From assembly GCF_042453785.1 (NCBI RefSeq), contig NC_091671.1, forward strand, positions 40,876,501-40,940,500: a DNA stretch of 64,000 nt, written 5' to 3'. The first letter of the stretch is position 1. Every line of letters begins with the position of its first letter. Positions 53,999 through 64,000 of this stretch are shown here, piece after piece. Below the pieces are notes generated by a model. It made no database searches and was not told the origin of the DNA. It saw nothing but the letters and a program-made list of their open reading frames with translations. Source of the DNA: Malus domestica. Taxonomy: Eukaryota; Streptophyta; Magnoliopsida; Rosales; Rosaceae. The translations under genes and the position numbers were made by a program.

Positions 53999-55578
53999 CA
54001 TACCTAAGAGTACTGCTTGATTCCCCAAAAGATGTAGCTAAATATTGGTCCATTTTAAACAGATTTAACTATAGTTGATTTCCGAATCATTTGGGTTTTA
54101 ACAATTCTAAAAATGTATTTCTAGAAACAAGTCCATGAATTCAGTAATTAGTCTGTTTTATGTTCACTGGTGACATTGACCCCACATGTTGCAGAAATCG
54201 ATGTTTTAATCAGTCTAGCAATTGCAAGTGATTGTTTTGAAGGACCCTCTTGTCAGCCAGTGGTCATGAGTTCATCGTGTAGTAATGAAGTACCCCGTTA
54301 TTCTGCATAAAGTTTGGGACATCCTGTTCTTAGAAGTGATTCTTGAGGAAAGGGTACATTTGTATCCAACGACATTGCCATTAGAGGTTCTGGCCATGCG
54401 AGCTTTACCCTTCTCACTGGTCCTAACATGGGTGGAAGGTCTACTCTTATTCGCCAAGTTTGCTTGGTTGTGATTTTAGCAACGTAGTCTTCTCTTATTG
54501 TCTGAATTTCTTACTTGTATTTATTGCCTTGCAATGTGTGATCATTTTCGCCTTTGTTTCTTCAGCAGTTAGGAGCAGATGTTCCTGCAGAGAGCTTTGA
54601 GCTATCTCCTGTTGACCGAATCTTTGTTTGTATGGGTGCTAAAGATAATATCATGGTATACATTTCTGACAGAGCTATCAGAAACTGCAACAATGCTGGT
54701 GAGATTACTATTTAGAGCAACTTGGTTCAAACTAATTTAGTGTTACAAATGTATTGTTCTGATTTCCCGTGTTCATAAAAATAGATTGTTTAGGTAGTGT
54801 GGGTTGAAAAAATTTCATCTGGTTCTAATCTTGGTTATGATATGCATTTCTCTTGAAAATTCATAAATCATGTCTTCTCAACTTATTTCAATATGTAGTG
54901 CCATGACTCATGAGTGTAATGAGTATATCAGTTCACTGGGTTCTGGGTTCTGAAATTCTTTCAAATTATAGACGAAGGTGTTATGATTTAAGAAATTCAT
55001 TGTGCTAAACATATATTTCAATATTGTTTGTAGTCATCAGCTACTCGAAATTCATTGGTGGCACTGGATGAACTTGGACGTGGAACATCAACTTAGATGA
55101 TGGACAAGCCATTGCGTAAGAGCCAATCATGCTAGATATTTGTGAATGATTTTGCCTTTACCCAAATCTTGTGTTTTTCATTCGTTTCCTCTTCAACTTT
55201 TGTATGTCCTCTTGAACTGGCAGGGAATCAGTTCTTGAACATTTTATCTACAAGGCCCAGTGCCGAGGAATGTTTTCTACCCATTATCACCGACTAGCTG
55301 TAGATTATCAAAATAATTCTAAGGTATTTTTCTCATTCTTCTGTGGTTGATCTATATTTTCTTTTGACAAGATTGGTGATAAGATCATCTTGTACGCCGA
55401 TGCTATAAATTGAACTGTGTCTAATTTATTTCCTTGCTTCTTTGATAGGTTTCACTCTGTCATATGGCATGCCAAGTTGGAAATGGAGATGGAGGTGTGG
55501 AAGAAGTTACATTCCTTTACAGGATGAGTCCTGGTGCATGCCCTAAAAGCTATGGTGTGAACATTGCACGGTTAGCTG

Positions 55579-56479
55579 GTAAGGATCTTTGCCTTGTATT
55601 GCTTTCCTTACTAGCATCTTTAACACAAGAAGAGTAATTGAAATGCAATCATTTGGTTGTGAGGCATGATCTCGATCTGAGCCATCATCTCGCTGTCATC
55701 TATGGTTTTCTTCAACATGTATACAATCTATATTTAAAGCACCTTGCCCTCAGTTAATATGAGCATGACCCGGAACTTTTTATGAGAACCAGACAAGCTT
55801 GCGAGCAATAAACTCTGATGAATCTATGCATTGCTCATTTTAGTCATTAGCAAATTCTAGTTCTTACTACTTGTCTTACCAAGGGTTCTGGGAACGTGCA
55901 ACTAAAAGGGACAAGTAGATATTTAGAGCCTCAAGCGAGTTGGTTCTAGTTGGGGAGGATTGACCAACTCTTTAGCTTAGAAGCTATATCATCACCAGAA
56001 TAGGGCAAATTGCTGTCGTCCGTTGTAAATGATTGTTCAAGTGTCGACATATTGGTTCCGAATTTGGACCCAACAAGCTTTGAAGGTTGTTGCTTAATTC
56101 GGTATTAGTGTGTAACATTATTATTTATCTTTTATCATAAAAGTGAGTTGTATATGTTGGGTTGATGAGTTGTTGACCCTACTGAGTACTGATCAGTATC
56201 CAGGTTGCTGAATTCCTAAACATTAACCTACTTAATGCTTTTAATTATTTATTCTGGGTTAGGTTTGGTGGGTGGTTTCGATTCCTTACTTTCAGGATTT
56301 GATTTCGAAACCTTAACCTGAATCTTTAACCAAGCAAAGAAACATTAAAAAAATGAATCGATATTATTTCCTTTTGTATATACGTCAAGACAGATGGGCA
56401 TGGATCGTATGATGCTCTCTACTGTTTCTGTTTGTTACAAATTAATGGAAGGAAAAACAAAAAAACAATTACAAGTGTG
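55579..56479. other. intergenic, no gene seen
   Basis: The expected last MSH6 exon (after VNIARLAG) is not found here. No other exon or element is recognised before the 3' end of the RINGv gene. Confidence 0.5.
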
Positions 56480-58522
56480 TCAAACCATATGATGTTGTTG
56501 AGCTTCTTCATTGTCAGCCAGGTCTTCGCTATCGGTCTCATCTTCAGAGTCAGAGTCTTGCTGTTGATAACGATGATATCGATGATACTGGTGGTGGATG
56601 CTGTTTTGGATGGCCGTGATTGTTCGAAATAATATGTACATTGGCAGGATAATCCCGCTAGACCTTAGAATAAGCACCTGAAACGCGGCCAAATCAAGAT
56701 TACCACCCAACAACATCATATTAACAAGTACATTTTAGCAGGAAGATTTGCACACCAAAATAACAATGTGGTAGGTACTGTGCTGGTAGTAGTACTGGTA
56801 CTTACAGTTAGAAGCGTGAAGGGGTAATCTTCGTCGGTACCGGTAATCACCACAAAGAGATGCCTCACCAGCAACACCACCGTAAACTGCAATGCAATTC
56901 AAACTCATGGTTAATTGACAATTTTTTTTTTATAATTTGCGTGCTCTATGCACCCAAATTTGAATTCTTCTCTCTAGAGTTTAGATTAATTTAAAATGGA
57001 TCATCGCTAATATAGAAAAAAATGCTCCTTTTAGACTATTATATTGGGTTAGACAACGTGCATAAAGATGTGGAGAAAACAAACTTACAAGGAGAGCGAG
57101 AGATCGACAATAAGATGCACTTCTGTCAACCGCAGACGAGCATTGAGACGCAGAGTAGCCATTTTCTATTGCTAATCTTGGGCTTCCTGCGCCCTCCTCT
57201 TCCTCTTGCTCTCTTCTCGGAACCTGCACGCTATCTCTGCAACCAAATAAACAATTACATATTAAAAACAAATCAAATCAAATCAAGGACATGCGAATTT
57301 AGAAACATTCCAATTAGTGGTCCTAATCACATTCCCATGTTGTTAATACAACCATTAGAATTAAGACCTACTTGCAAAACAGTCTGGCTGCCTCATTCTT
57401 TAACTATATATTAACATCAATACGGAAATAAACGTGCATTTGATTAATTATATAGAAAAATGAAAATTGAAGAAATAATTAAATATCGTAACGCAACGAA
57501 TGCGGATATATATCTAATTCTGGATACTTAAGAAGATATGAGACGTACCTAATTGTTACTGTTGAGTCATCTATATGCGTCTTTTTTGGCGGTGGTGCTG
57601 TGTATCCTGGTTGATAGCTCTGCATATATACATATTTTACGGTCAGTCAAACTTCATCGACACCATTTTTTCTCTTCCAATTTAAATTTTGCTATTATTA
57701 GCACTTTTAAAAAATTATAGCGCACTTGTTGGTTATAAAAACACAAACGGAAATTGGACCTGATGATATGTAATGATTTTTCCGAATGCCAATAACATCT
57801 ACTACAACACTCAGGACTACGATATTAATCATGAAACGTTTTATTTAGTTTTGCATCGGAACGAAGGAAGCAAAGAGTAAAACCATAACTAACCCAGACA
57901 AAAAGAAAGACTTTGAACATAAACCAAAGTTACGGGAAAAAGACAAATTGTAAACGCCAAGAATCCAGACAAAACCGGGAACGATGTTTTCATACATCGT
58001 TTCATCGACTTGAAAAAGAACAAAAAAAGGACAACGGACCCATTACGATTTTTCAAGACTGATGAAATACGTAAACACGAAGCAAAACAGCAAAAACAAT
58101 TCATTTAATACATAAAACAAAATAAAATACGGAACAAAAAATGAAAAATTCGAAAGAACCCAGAGATACGAAATCTGATCAGCTGAATATTACCTGGAGA
58201 CATATTTCGCAGGTCGTATTGCCTTTCTCGTTGCACCACCTCTGTATGCAATCTCTGTGTGCAAACTGAGAAAAAGCAAAAGAAAAAAAAAAAGAGAATT
58301 TATAAATCGTTTTCAGGATTATTCGGAAACGGAATCAGAAAACCAAAAGACGAAGAGAAAAGAAGAAAGGGTTTTGAGGTGTACCTTGACAGTTCCAGAG
58401 CATGCACAGGGAGCTTCCATGATCTTATGGTCGGAGCTTCCGAATTCTTCTTCATGGCAAATCCTGCAGAGCGAAACTGCCGAGCATGAATCCTCCTCCA
58501 CGTACAGTATCACGTCTCCCAT
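56480..58522 (-). CDS. RINGv (RING-CH) membrane E3 ubiquitin ligase, DUF3675 type
   Basis: Six exons on the minus strand: 58522-58385, 58265-58194, 57619-57549, 57236-57089, 56886-56806, 56677-56480 (235 aa and a stop; 708 nt). The N-terminal RING-CH finger spans residues ~20-70 with C4HC3 spacing: LCRICHEEE, then [20 protein letters not shown], then CEICLQ. Next is [11 protein letters not shown], the start of the plant DUF3675 region. Two hydrophobic segments follow ([14 protein letters not shown] about residue 170 and [12 protein letters not shown] about 203), then a His-rich run and an acidic tail ([18 protein letters not shown]). It would pass ubiquitin from an E2 to membrane-linked targets; the target is unknown. 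I chose the ATG at 58522 because it gives [11 protein letters not shown], the usual start in this family. Confidence 0.93.
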
Positions 58523-60462
58523 ATTTTTCAAAAACTCCCTCAATTCCCGTCTTTCTCTTTCTGTTTCGGTGTCGTCTGTTTTCGAAAAACTTCTCTTTAT
58601 TTCGAAAAACTTCTCTTCAATTCAAAAAACTCTGTCTCTGTGTGCCCTGGTTTGTGTCCAGTTCTTTTTCTCTACCCGTGTCCGAAAAATTGGACTTTAT
58701 ATAAAAGAAAGGTGACCTGAATTTCCAAAAATACCCCGCACTTATCTATATCTAAATCAAACGTATATTCACTTAATTAACTAGTAATACTGTTATTAGT
58801 TGTCTTGCCCTGAGTCCTGACGCGTCATATGTATATATATGGATGCAGGACTTGACCTGCGCGGTCAAAGACACTTCAATTTATACCAAATTTAGAACGT
58901 TTAGAAGAAGCATTTGTATAAGAAAAGGGAACAGCTCCTCAATTGAATCTAATAACTCTAAGTGACAGTAATTCAAAACTCTGCATCACCGGAAAATAAG
59001 AGCTCGTATTTTCAGTTTGACTCGTTTTGAGTCGGCAGACTTCTTATCAAGTTTTTGGGATGAGTTTGTTTTCATGTTGTGTTTATTGTGTTAATGCTCA
59101 AACTTTGTAAGGTAACAAATTAAAATACTAAATGTTTGGTGGGTTTGGAAAATTGTTTGAAATGAAATAGACTCGAAGATTTGAGTGGTTCACTCCTCAA
59201 AACTTGGTCAGACTATATTGATTTCAAGACTCAAAATAGCTCTCAACTAATACATGAACTTTTTTTTCTTTTAGATGTCTGACCCCAATACAAGAGGTCT
59301 CGCCCCTTTATGTAGGCCCTCAAGAACTCCCCAACCTTGGATTTTCCCAATCTGACATTTAATATGCCACCAATATGTAGACTAGCGTACTGACACATTT
59401 TCACCTATTGACTAAGTATTGCCAATGAAGTGATAGGTGCTCAGTCGAAAATGACACTCCTTTCCAAATGATGTGTGCCAAGCGCCTTGCTCGTTCTTGG
59501 TTATCCAACCTTGTCTCTCTGACCGCTGGTCCGACCACATTTACGTCTCATCCTAGGCCTATGTCGCTGACTGTGAATCGTCACGTGGCCTGATTGACGT
59601 ATGAATAGAGTTGTTCCTAGACATTTGTGTCATTAAGTTGTCAGTCTGCCCATGTGCCTCTTGCGGTTGAAAAGCACTTTACATATTCTAGTCAGACTGA
59701 GCTCATAGACAATCAGCTTCTTGATCTCCCTAAGACTTTTTGTGGATTCTTTTCCCTGCTTGCACCATTAGGTTAAGCATTGACACCTCTTTTAGTTTTT
59801 GGTGTAGTTTTTAAATAAAAAAGTTGTTTGGATTTAGTAAATATGCTTGAAACATGGATCTACTATGTTTATTATCTACATATGTATTTCTACTGTTATA
59901 TAGTAAAAGATTTAACTAGATAACTGATTCTAAATTCTGATATGAATTATGAAATCCAAAAAAGAAGGGAAAATTAAAAGAAAAATTGCTGATTATTTGA
60001 TATGTGATGTTTGTAATTTGCATAATTTTGGGGGAGAGAAGGGCAATGCCGTCAGGTTAATTATATAATTTGATTGGGAAACAGTTGCCAAATAGTTAGT
60101 AGGGATTCCTAATCCTTTATTCTTTTGCAATTATATTGCACTGGCCACTTAGTATTCGTCTATTATTGGGTTAGGGCACTATTTTCCTTCCCGTCCGTGT
60201 CCAATTCGAATTCCTAGTCCTCCTACCCTGTCCCCTCCCCCCTTTGAATTTTGAGCGTGAGATCGTCGATCAACGGTCGAAATCAACTGAACTAACTAAA
60301 ATTCAAACTTGAATGGTCCCCACTGCAGCTCTATGATTAGACGGCCTAGAAACGCGCTCACCCAAACCCAATGTCCAAAAACGCATGAGCACGGACCCGT
60401 GAATGTCATTCGGCGGGGCTGCTTCTTCAAATGCTCCAACTCATATTCGTTTCTTTTTTTTC
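58523..60462. other. intergenic, no gene seen
   Basis: The first 200 bp are CT-rich on the plus strand (TCTCTTTCTG, then CTCTGTCTCTGTG) and probably hold the RINGv leader and promoter. The rest, including 59040-59780, is of mixed composition with no coherent protein or paired ends. Confidence 0.5.
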
Positions 60463-60744
60463 AAAGAAAAACTAATGAAAATAATTTAAAATTTTTGAAT
60501 TTTAACGATAAGAATAAAATAAATGGTAAAATAAATAGTATCAGGATTGACTTTTTAGTGTAAAATGTGATTTTTCATTAAAATGAACAGTACCGGTAAC
60601 TTTTCGTTAAATTCATTTTTTTCAATTCTGTTAGGCTATAAATAGTATCAGGATTGACTTTTTAGTGTAAAATGTGATTTTTCATTAAAATGAACAGTAC
60701 CGATAACTTTTCGTTAAATTCATTTTTTTCAATTCTGTTAGGCT
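60463..60744. mobile_element. MITE with a recent 107-bp tandem duplication
   Basis: Starts AAAGAAAAACTAATGAAAAT and runs through CAGGATTGACTTTTTAGTG to AACAGTACCGGTAACTTTTCG, a layout I recall as a very common short DNA element in apple and pear. The right 107 bp (60531-60637) are repeated head to tail at 60638-60744 with one mismatch. I did not find a clear target duplication. Confidence 0.65.
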
Positions 60745-63558
60745 TTTTGGTTATATTTTTCTTCATTTACAAGGTTAGTTTTATTCAAAATTATGTAAAT
60801 TGTAAATTAGCAAACATCGACTTTTTAATTAGCAAACAAAATATGTAAATTGTTGTATTAACAACGATAATATACTTTAATTAATGGAAATTAAAGAAAA
60901 ATAATAATGTGATAGTGAGACATAAGAATGGTGGACTGGTGACATTTGTTCTTATCCCGTCTCGGTCTTATCGTCTCTTCCTCTCTTTTATGTTTTTGGA
61001 ATTATCTAATCACAGAGCAACCAATGGCATGTAGATATTAGATATTTGGAGTAATGGGAAATAGGGGATCAATACATATCCATATAGTATGGTCTTACAA
61101 CTTTTTGATGGTTTGAGGCGACTGGTCGGCACTTTGTGGTGGGGACATTTGGAGCCAACCCTCTACAATACAATACCGACCTCTCTCTTTCTCTACCCGA
61201 ACAAGTCCAGTCCAGAAGGTTCGACAAGTTCGTCTTTGGCAGCGGCTCATGACGTTCATTGAATTGTTAATGAGTACTTATTTAAATTTGTTTAATTTGC
61301 TATCATCAAAATATAGAAGTGAGATTGGTAACGGTAATAATGGTGTGAGATCAAATTAAATTAAAGAAGTCTTAATAGATACCTATTAACAATTTAATAA
61401 GTTAATTTGTCACTTCTAACGTTCACATCGTCACACTGCAACCTTATATGGGAATTTGAGTTTCCAAAAGCCAAGCAAACAGTAATAAGCAAATTTTACG
61501 TAAGAAATAAAAGAAAAATGTTGTGGTATAATAAGACGGAATAAATGCTCAGATGAAACAATAAATAAAATCAGATTTGGTATAAAATTGTGTAGCATGT
61601 TATCCTAGATTCATTTATCTACACCACAGCACAAAAGGAGGAATTCAAACACCTTATAACCAAAATCCAATTTTACTCAATCTGCGTTAGCTTATATGTA
61701 ACAAAATTCTCTTTTTAACAAACGTAATAAATTTGATACGTGTTTAAATCTCCACACTTAAACGACAAATTAAACAATCGATAGTACAACGGAGCACAAG
61801 ACAGAAGAAAAGAGTTTATTTCCCTAATAAATTTATAAAGCGATACATGAGATTACAAAGGCTATGTTGTACCTAACAAGTAACAACCTTATTTAATTGT
61901 TGAACCGAAACGTGGTACCATAAGAAGCAACAGAATATGTCTATTTTAATTTTGGCAAAACAAAGGAAATAAATGGGCGAGGGAAGGCCACTAGGAAAGC
62001 CCAATTTTATGTGGCGGGATTGGGCATATATTGGGCCGGGGCATATTCAACTGTTAGAGGTAGGCTGGGAAAGTGTGAGACTTGAGAATACCTACCTTGA
62101 GCATCAAGATTGAATGTATTCTGACAAGTTTCCAAAACAATTTCCCCCAAAATTGTAATGGAAGATAGTAACAATAATACTAATATTATGGCTTATATTT
62201 GGCGACCACTCGTTGCTGGATGAGGAGATGATGATGGATTGGTCTGGAGAGGTGCTTTAGCTTTTAAGAGATATCCAGCTGCACAAGCAACAGCAACAGC
62301 AACAGCAACAGATTTGGACGACTTAAAACGACATGGATTGAAATTGCTGAAGCTATTCATTCCTTCCTTTACTTGACTTGCCTTACGGATCAGGTTGACA
62401 AACGTGACGCTTTCCAAGTTACATATTCTCTACACCTGTCCCGAGTCCTACCTCCGTATAGCTGGTCCCTCATCTACTGCTAAAAGTTCTAGTATTAAAT
62501 TTGGATTTGATGGAATTGAATCTAAATTATTTCATATATAAATATCCCACTGAGTAATTGAAAATGATATGGAGTATGCTTCTAGATTTTTTTAACCGTT
62601 AGACATTGATTGATGTACTTGTGATCGAGAATCTAGCTATTAAAAACTCCAAAATATAGGAAATCTTGTAAGTAATTTACCCCAACACAACATTGTAGTA
62701 AGAAGTGGCTTATTCTGCAAATCAAAACTACTTGTCATTAGAAAGTGCATCTTTTGCCTTCACACATACTCAGCTTTCTATACTGTTACTATAGAAACAA
62801 GTAGAAATTATTTGTTTTTTTGGTACGTGCGACTGTACCAGGGCTTCAGACTAAAAACAAGAGAAACCGAAGAGTAAGCCAAGACGTCCTAAATATCTGT
62901 TATGCATGCATATCATAGCATATTCTGGCGGACGGAATGCATGTGAATTATTGGAGGAGAGTAATATACTATACGTATACCTTACCTTATGATTGATTGT
63001 AACATTTGTGGTTTGGTGGGCTGAAAAAATTCAAAATTTAATCAGCACTAACTCACGCTTTCCTCAGCAAAGATGTTGACGGAGAGGCACAAGGTAATAC
63101 TACAATTTGGTCAATAAATATCTAGTTGAAGAATGACTATATATGTCATTTAACACTCTGCCATGTGGCCATGTTAAACTCAGTAACAATGTATTATTGA
63201 CTTAAGATTCCGTCACACAGTGTTAGTAATAGTCCAAACCGTTTCCTTTGCAAACTGGTTTAATTTGTTATTCTATAGCCACTATAGCTTAAGTTATATA
63301 ATTTGGACACTATTTACAATCCCAGATGCGATGGACCAGTTGTTTTTACTGTCTGCATATCTAGTTAACGAAATGTAATGTAATCCCATAGCTGAACCAA
63401 AAACTAGAAACCATCAAAAACCACGGCACAAGTGAAGTAGCCCCTATATATATTTGCATTCGGGTTTGTGTTATCGATATCTTGAGGCCTCAAAGCTTTC
63501 CCAATACCACATACGTGCACCAAAGCTCTTCAGGGCAAAACTCAGCAATTTTTATTGA
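60745..63558. other. intergenic
   Basis: Mostly AT-rich with one small open frame (62193-62360). No other exon, tRNA or transposon end is recognised. The last few hundred bases should hold the promoter of the universal stress protein gene. Confidence 0.5.
62193..62360 (-). CDS. hypothetical small protein, 55 aa
   Basis: From the ATG at 62360 the frame reads MNSFSNFNPCRFKSSKSV, then an Ala/Val-rich hydrophobic stretch (AVAVAVACAAGYLL) that could cross a membrane, then a Pro/Ser-rich tail. The hydrophobic stretch is encoded by a hexanucleotide repeat (GCAACA type on the plus strand), so it may be a microsatellite artefact. I recognise no family. Weak support. Confidence 0.25.
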   Translation of the reverse strand: MNSFSNFNPCRFKSSKSVAVAVAVACAAGYLLKAKAPLQTNPSSSPHPATSGRQI

Positions 63559-63984
63559 ATGGAGGCCGAAAACATGAATAGCAGAGAGCACAAAATTGTG
63601 GTGGCAGTAGACGAGAGCGAAGAGAGCATGCATGCTCTCTCCTGGTGTCTGGGAAACCTCTCCTCTCAAAACGCAAACAACACTCTCGTTCTTCTCTATG
63701 TCAAACCGCAGCCAGTCCATTCCACTTTCGACGCTGCAGGTAATTAACGTCCCTTTACAAATTACAACTAACTGCATACTTTTTTGTTTCTATTTATGGA
63801 CCTGATTAATCAATTTGGAATACTGAAATGGAAATATTGATTTGGAGTTGATGTGCGTGTACTTGATTTTGCAGCATATATGTTTTCGAGCGATGTGGTT
63901 GGATCCATGGAAAAATACGGGACTAAGATGGTAAATTCAGTGATGCAAAGAGCTGAAGCCGTTTACAGAAATTTCCAGACCAAT
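63559..63984 (+). CDS. universal stress protein (USP) family, 5' part only
   Basis: Two exons are visible, 63559-63739 and 63875-63984; the gene continues past the window end after a donor GTAATT at 63985. USP proteins have an ATP-binding alpha/beta fold and are induced by stress. Seen: KIVVAVDESEESMHALSWCL (beta1 and alpha1, with the conserved Asp after VAV), LVLLYVKP (beta2), then FSSDVVGSMEKYG and VMQRAEAVYRNFQ (helix 2). The nucleotide-binding G-x2-G-x9-GS motif would be further downstream, so ATP binding cannot be judged here. The ATG at 63559 is the first in frame. At3g62550 of Arabidopsis is, as I recall, a USP next to a PPR gene of the kind found at 47.7 kb. Confidence 0.88.
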
Positions 63985-64000
63985 GTAATTACCGATTAAT

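Larger units (their letters stand above)
50388..55578 (+). pseudogene. MSH6: MSH6 (mismatch repair), unprocessed pseudogene
   Basis: MSH6 pairs with MSH2 to recognise base mismatches. Recognisable exons with introns kept: 50388-50475 (SGDASARFSLREAEKLHFLG), 50798-50896, 50985-51038 (RQWWDFKSKHMDKVLFFK), 51141-51220, 51410-51470 (GEQPHCGFPEKNFSM), 51597-51678, 51842-52038, 52322-52490, 52630-52945, 53155-53352, 53466-53570, 53658-53818, 54195-54475 (Walker A region), 54570-54700, 55033-55115 (LDELGRGTST), 55224-55323 (STHYHRLAVDYQ) and 55449-55578. Damage: TGA at 50817-50819, TAG at 51150-51152, a frame slip near 51623, a rearranged deletion at 52.44-52.65 kb, Walker A GPNMGGRST with the catalytic Lys changed to Arg, and a slip just after GRGTST. 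Both the N-terminal exon and the last exon are missing. Confidence 0.95.

Noticed and set aside
50388-55578. Sequencing error as the cause of broken MSH6 frames
   Set aside because: Lesions are many and of different kinds, include a rearranged deletion and missing terminal exons, and neighbouring genes are error-free over thousands of bases.

Overview
This is plant nuclear DNA. The genes have short exons and AT-rich introns, and the spaces between them hold plant transposons. The gene set (BRWD-type WD40/bromodomain protein, DIM1, CKI1-like histidine kinase, PPR, RINGv, USP) is eudicot. The Au-type SINE, the LTR family starting TGTCACAGCCCGTCCC and the MITE at 60.5 kb resemble repeats I recall from Rosaceae, so apple or pear (Maleae) is my best guess. 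That is inference, not proof.

Layout. 1-3.4 kb: no gene; a short MITE-like hairpin and retroelement-like repeat debris. About 3.7-13.55 kb: a decayed CACTA (En/Spm) DNA transposon complex. Its transposase lies on the minus strand, its subterminal repeats are palindromic with a GCGCGACGAA core, and it has been entered by two solo LTRs (3869-4248 and 10598-12869, each with a perfect 5-bp target duplication). 13.85-18.35 kb: an intron-containing MCM7 pseudogene. 19.6-31.7 kb: an intact 23-coding-exon WD40/bromodomain gene (1681 aa). 32.8-34.2 kb: DIM1-type 18S rRNA dimethylase (345 aa). 35.5-39.4 kb: a CKI1-like hybrid histidine kinase on the minus strand (901 aa) with almost no extracellular domain. 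An Au SINE sits in one of its introns and a duplicated scrap of its last exon lies downstream. 42.07-46.92 kb: a Copia LTR retrotransposon with both LTRs. 47.7-49.6 kb: an intronless mitochondrial PPR gene. 50.4-55.6 kb: an intron-containing MSH6 pseudogene. 56.5-58.5 kb: a six-exon RINGv membrane E3 ligase (235 aa). 63.56 kb to the window end: the first two exons of a universal stress protein gene.

How it fits together. BRWD, DIM1 and CKI1 have the order of Arabidopsis At2g47410-47420-47430 as I recall it, and PPR-USP resembles At3g62540-62550, so the living genes look like an old conserved block. The two pseudogenes are the replication gene MCM7 and the mismatch-repair gene MSH6, which are neighbours in Arabidopsis (At4g02060 and At4g02070). 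Here both are dead, both keep introns, both are on the plus strand, and they flank the living block about 32 kb apart. I read this as gene loss after whole-genome duplication caught in progress, with intact copies expected elsewhere. An alternative is a segmental duplication later split by rearrangement.

Exon borders of BRWD, DIM1, CKI1 and RINGv were set by hand from GT/AG sites. Each coding sum is divisible by three and ends at one stop.
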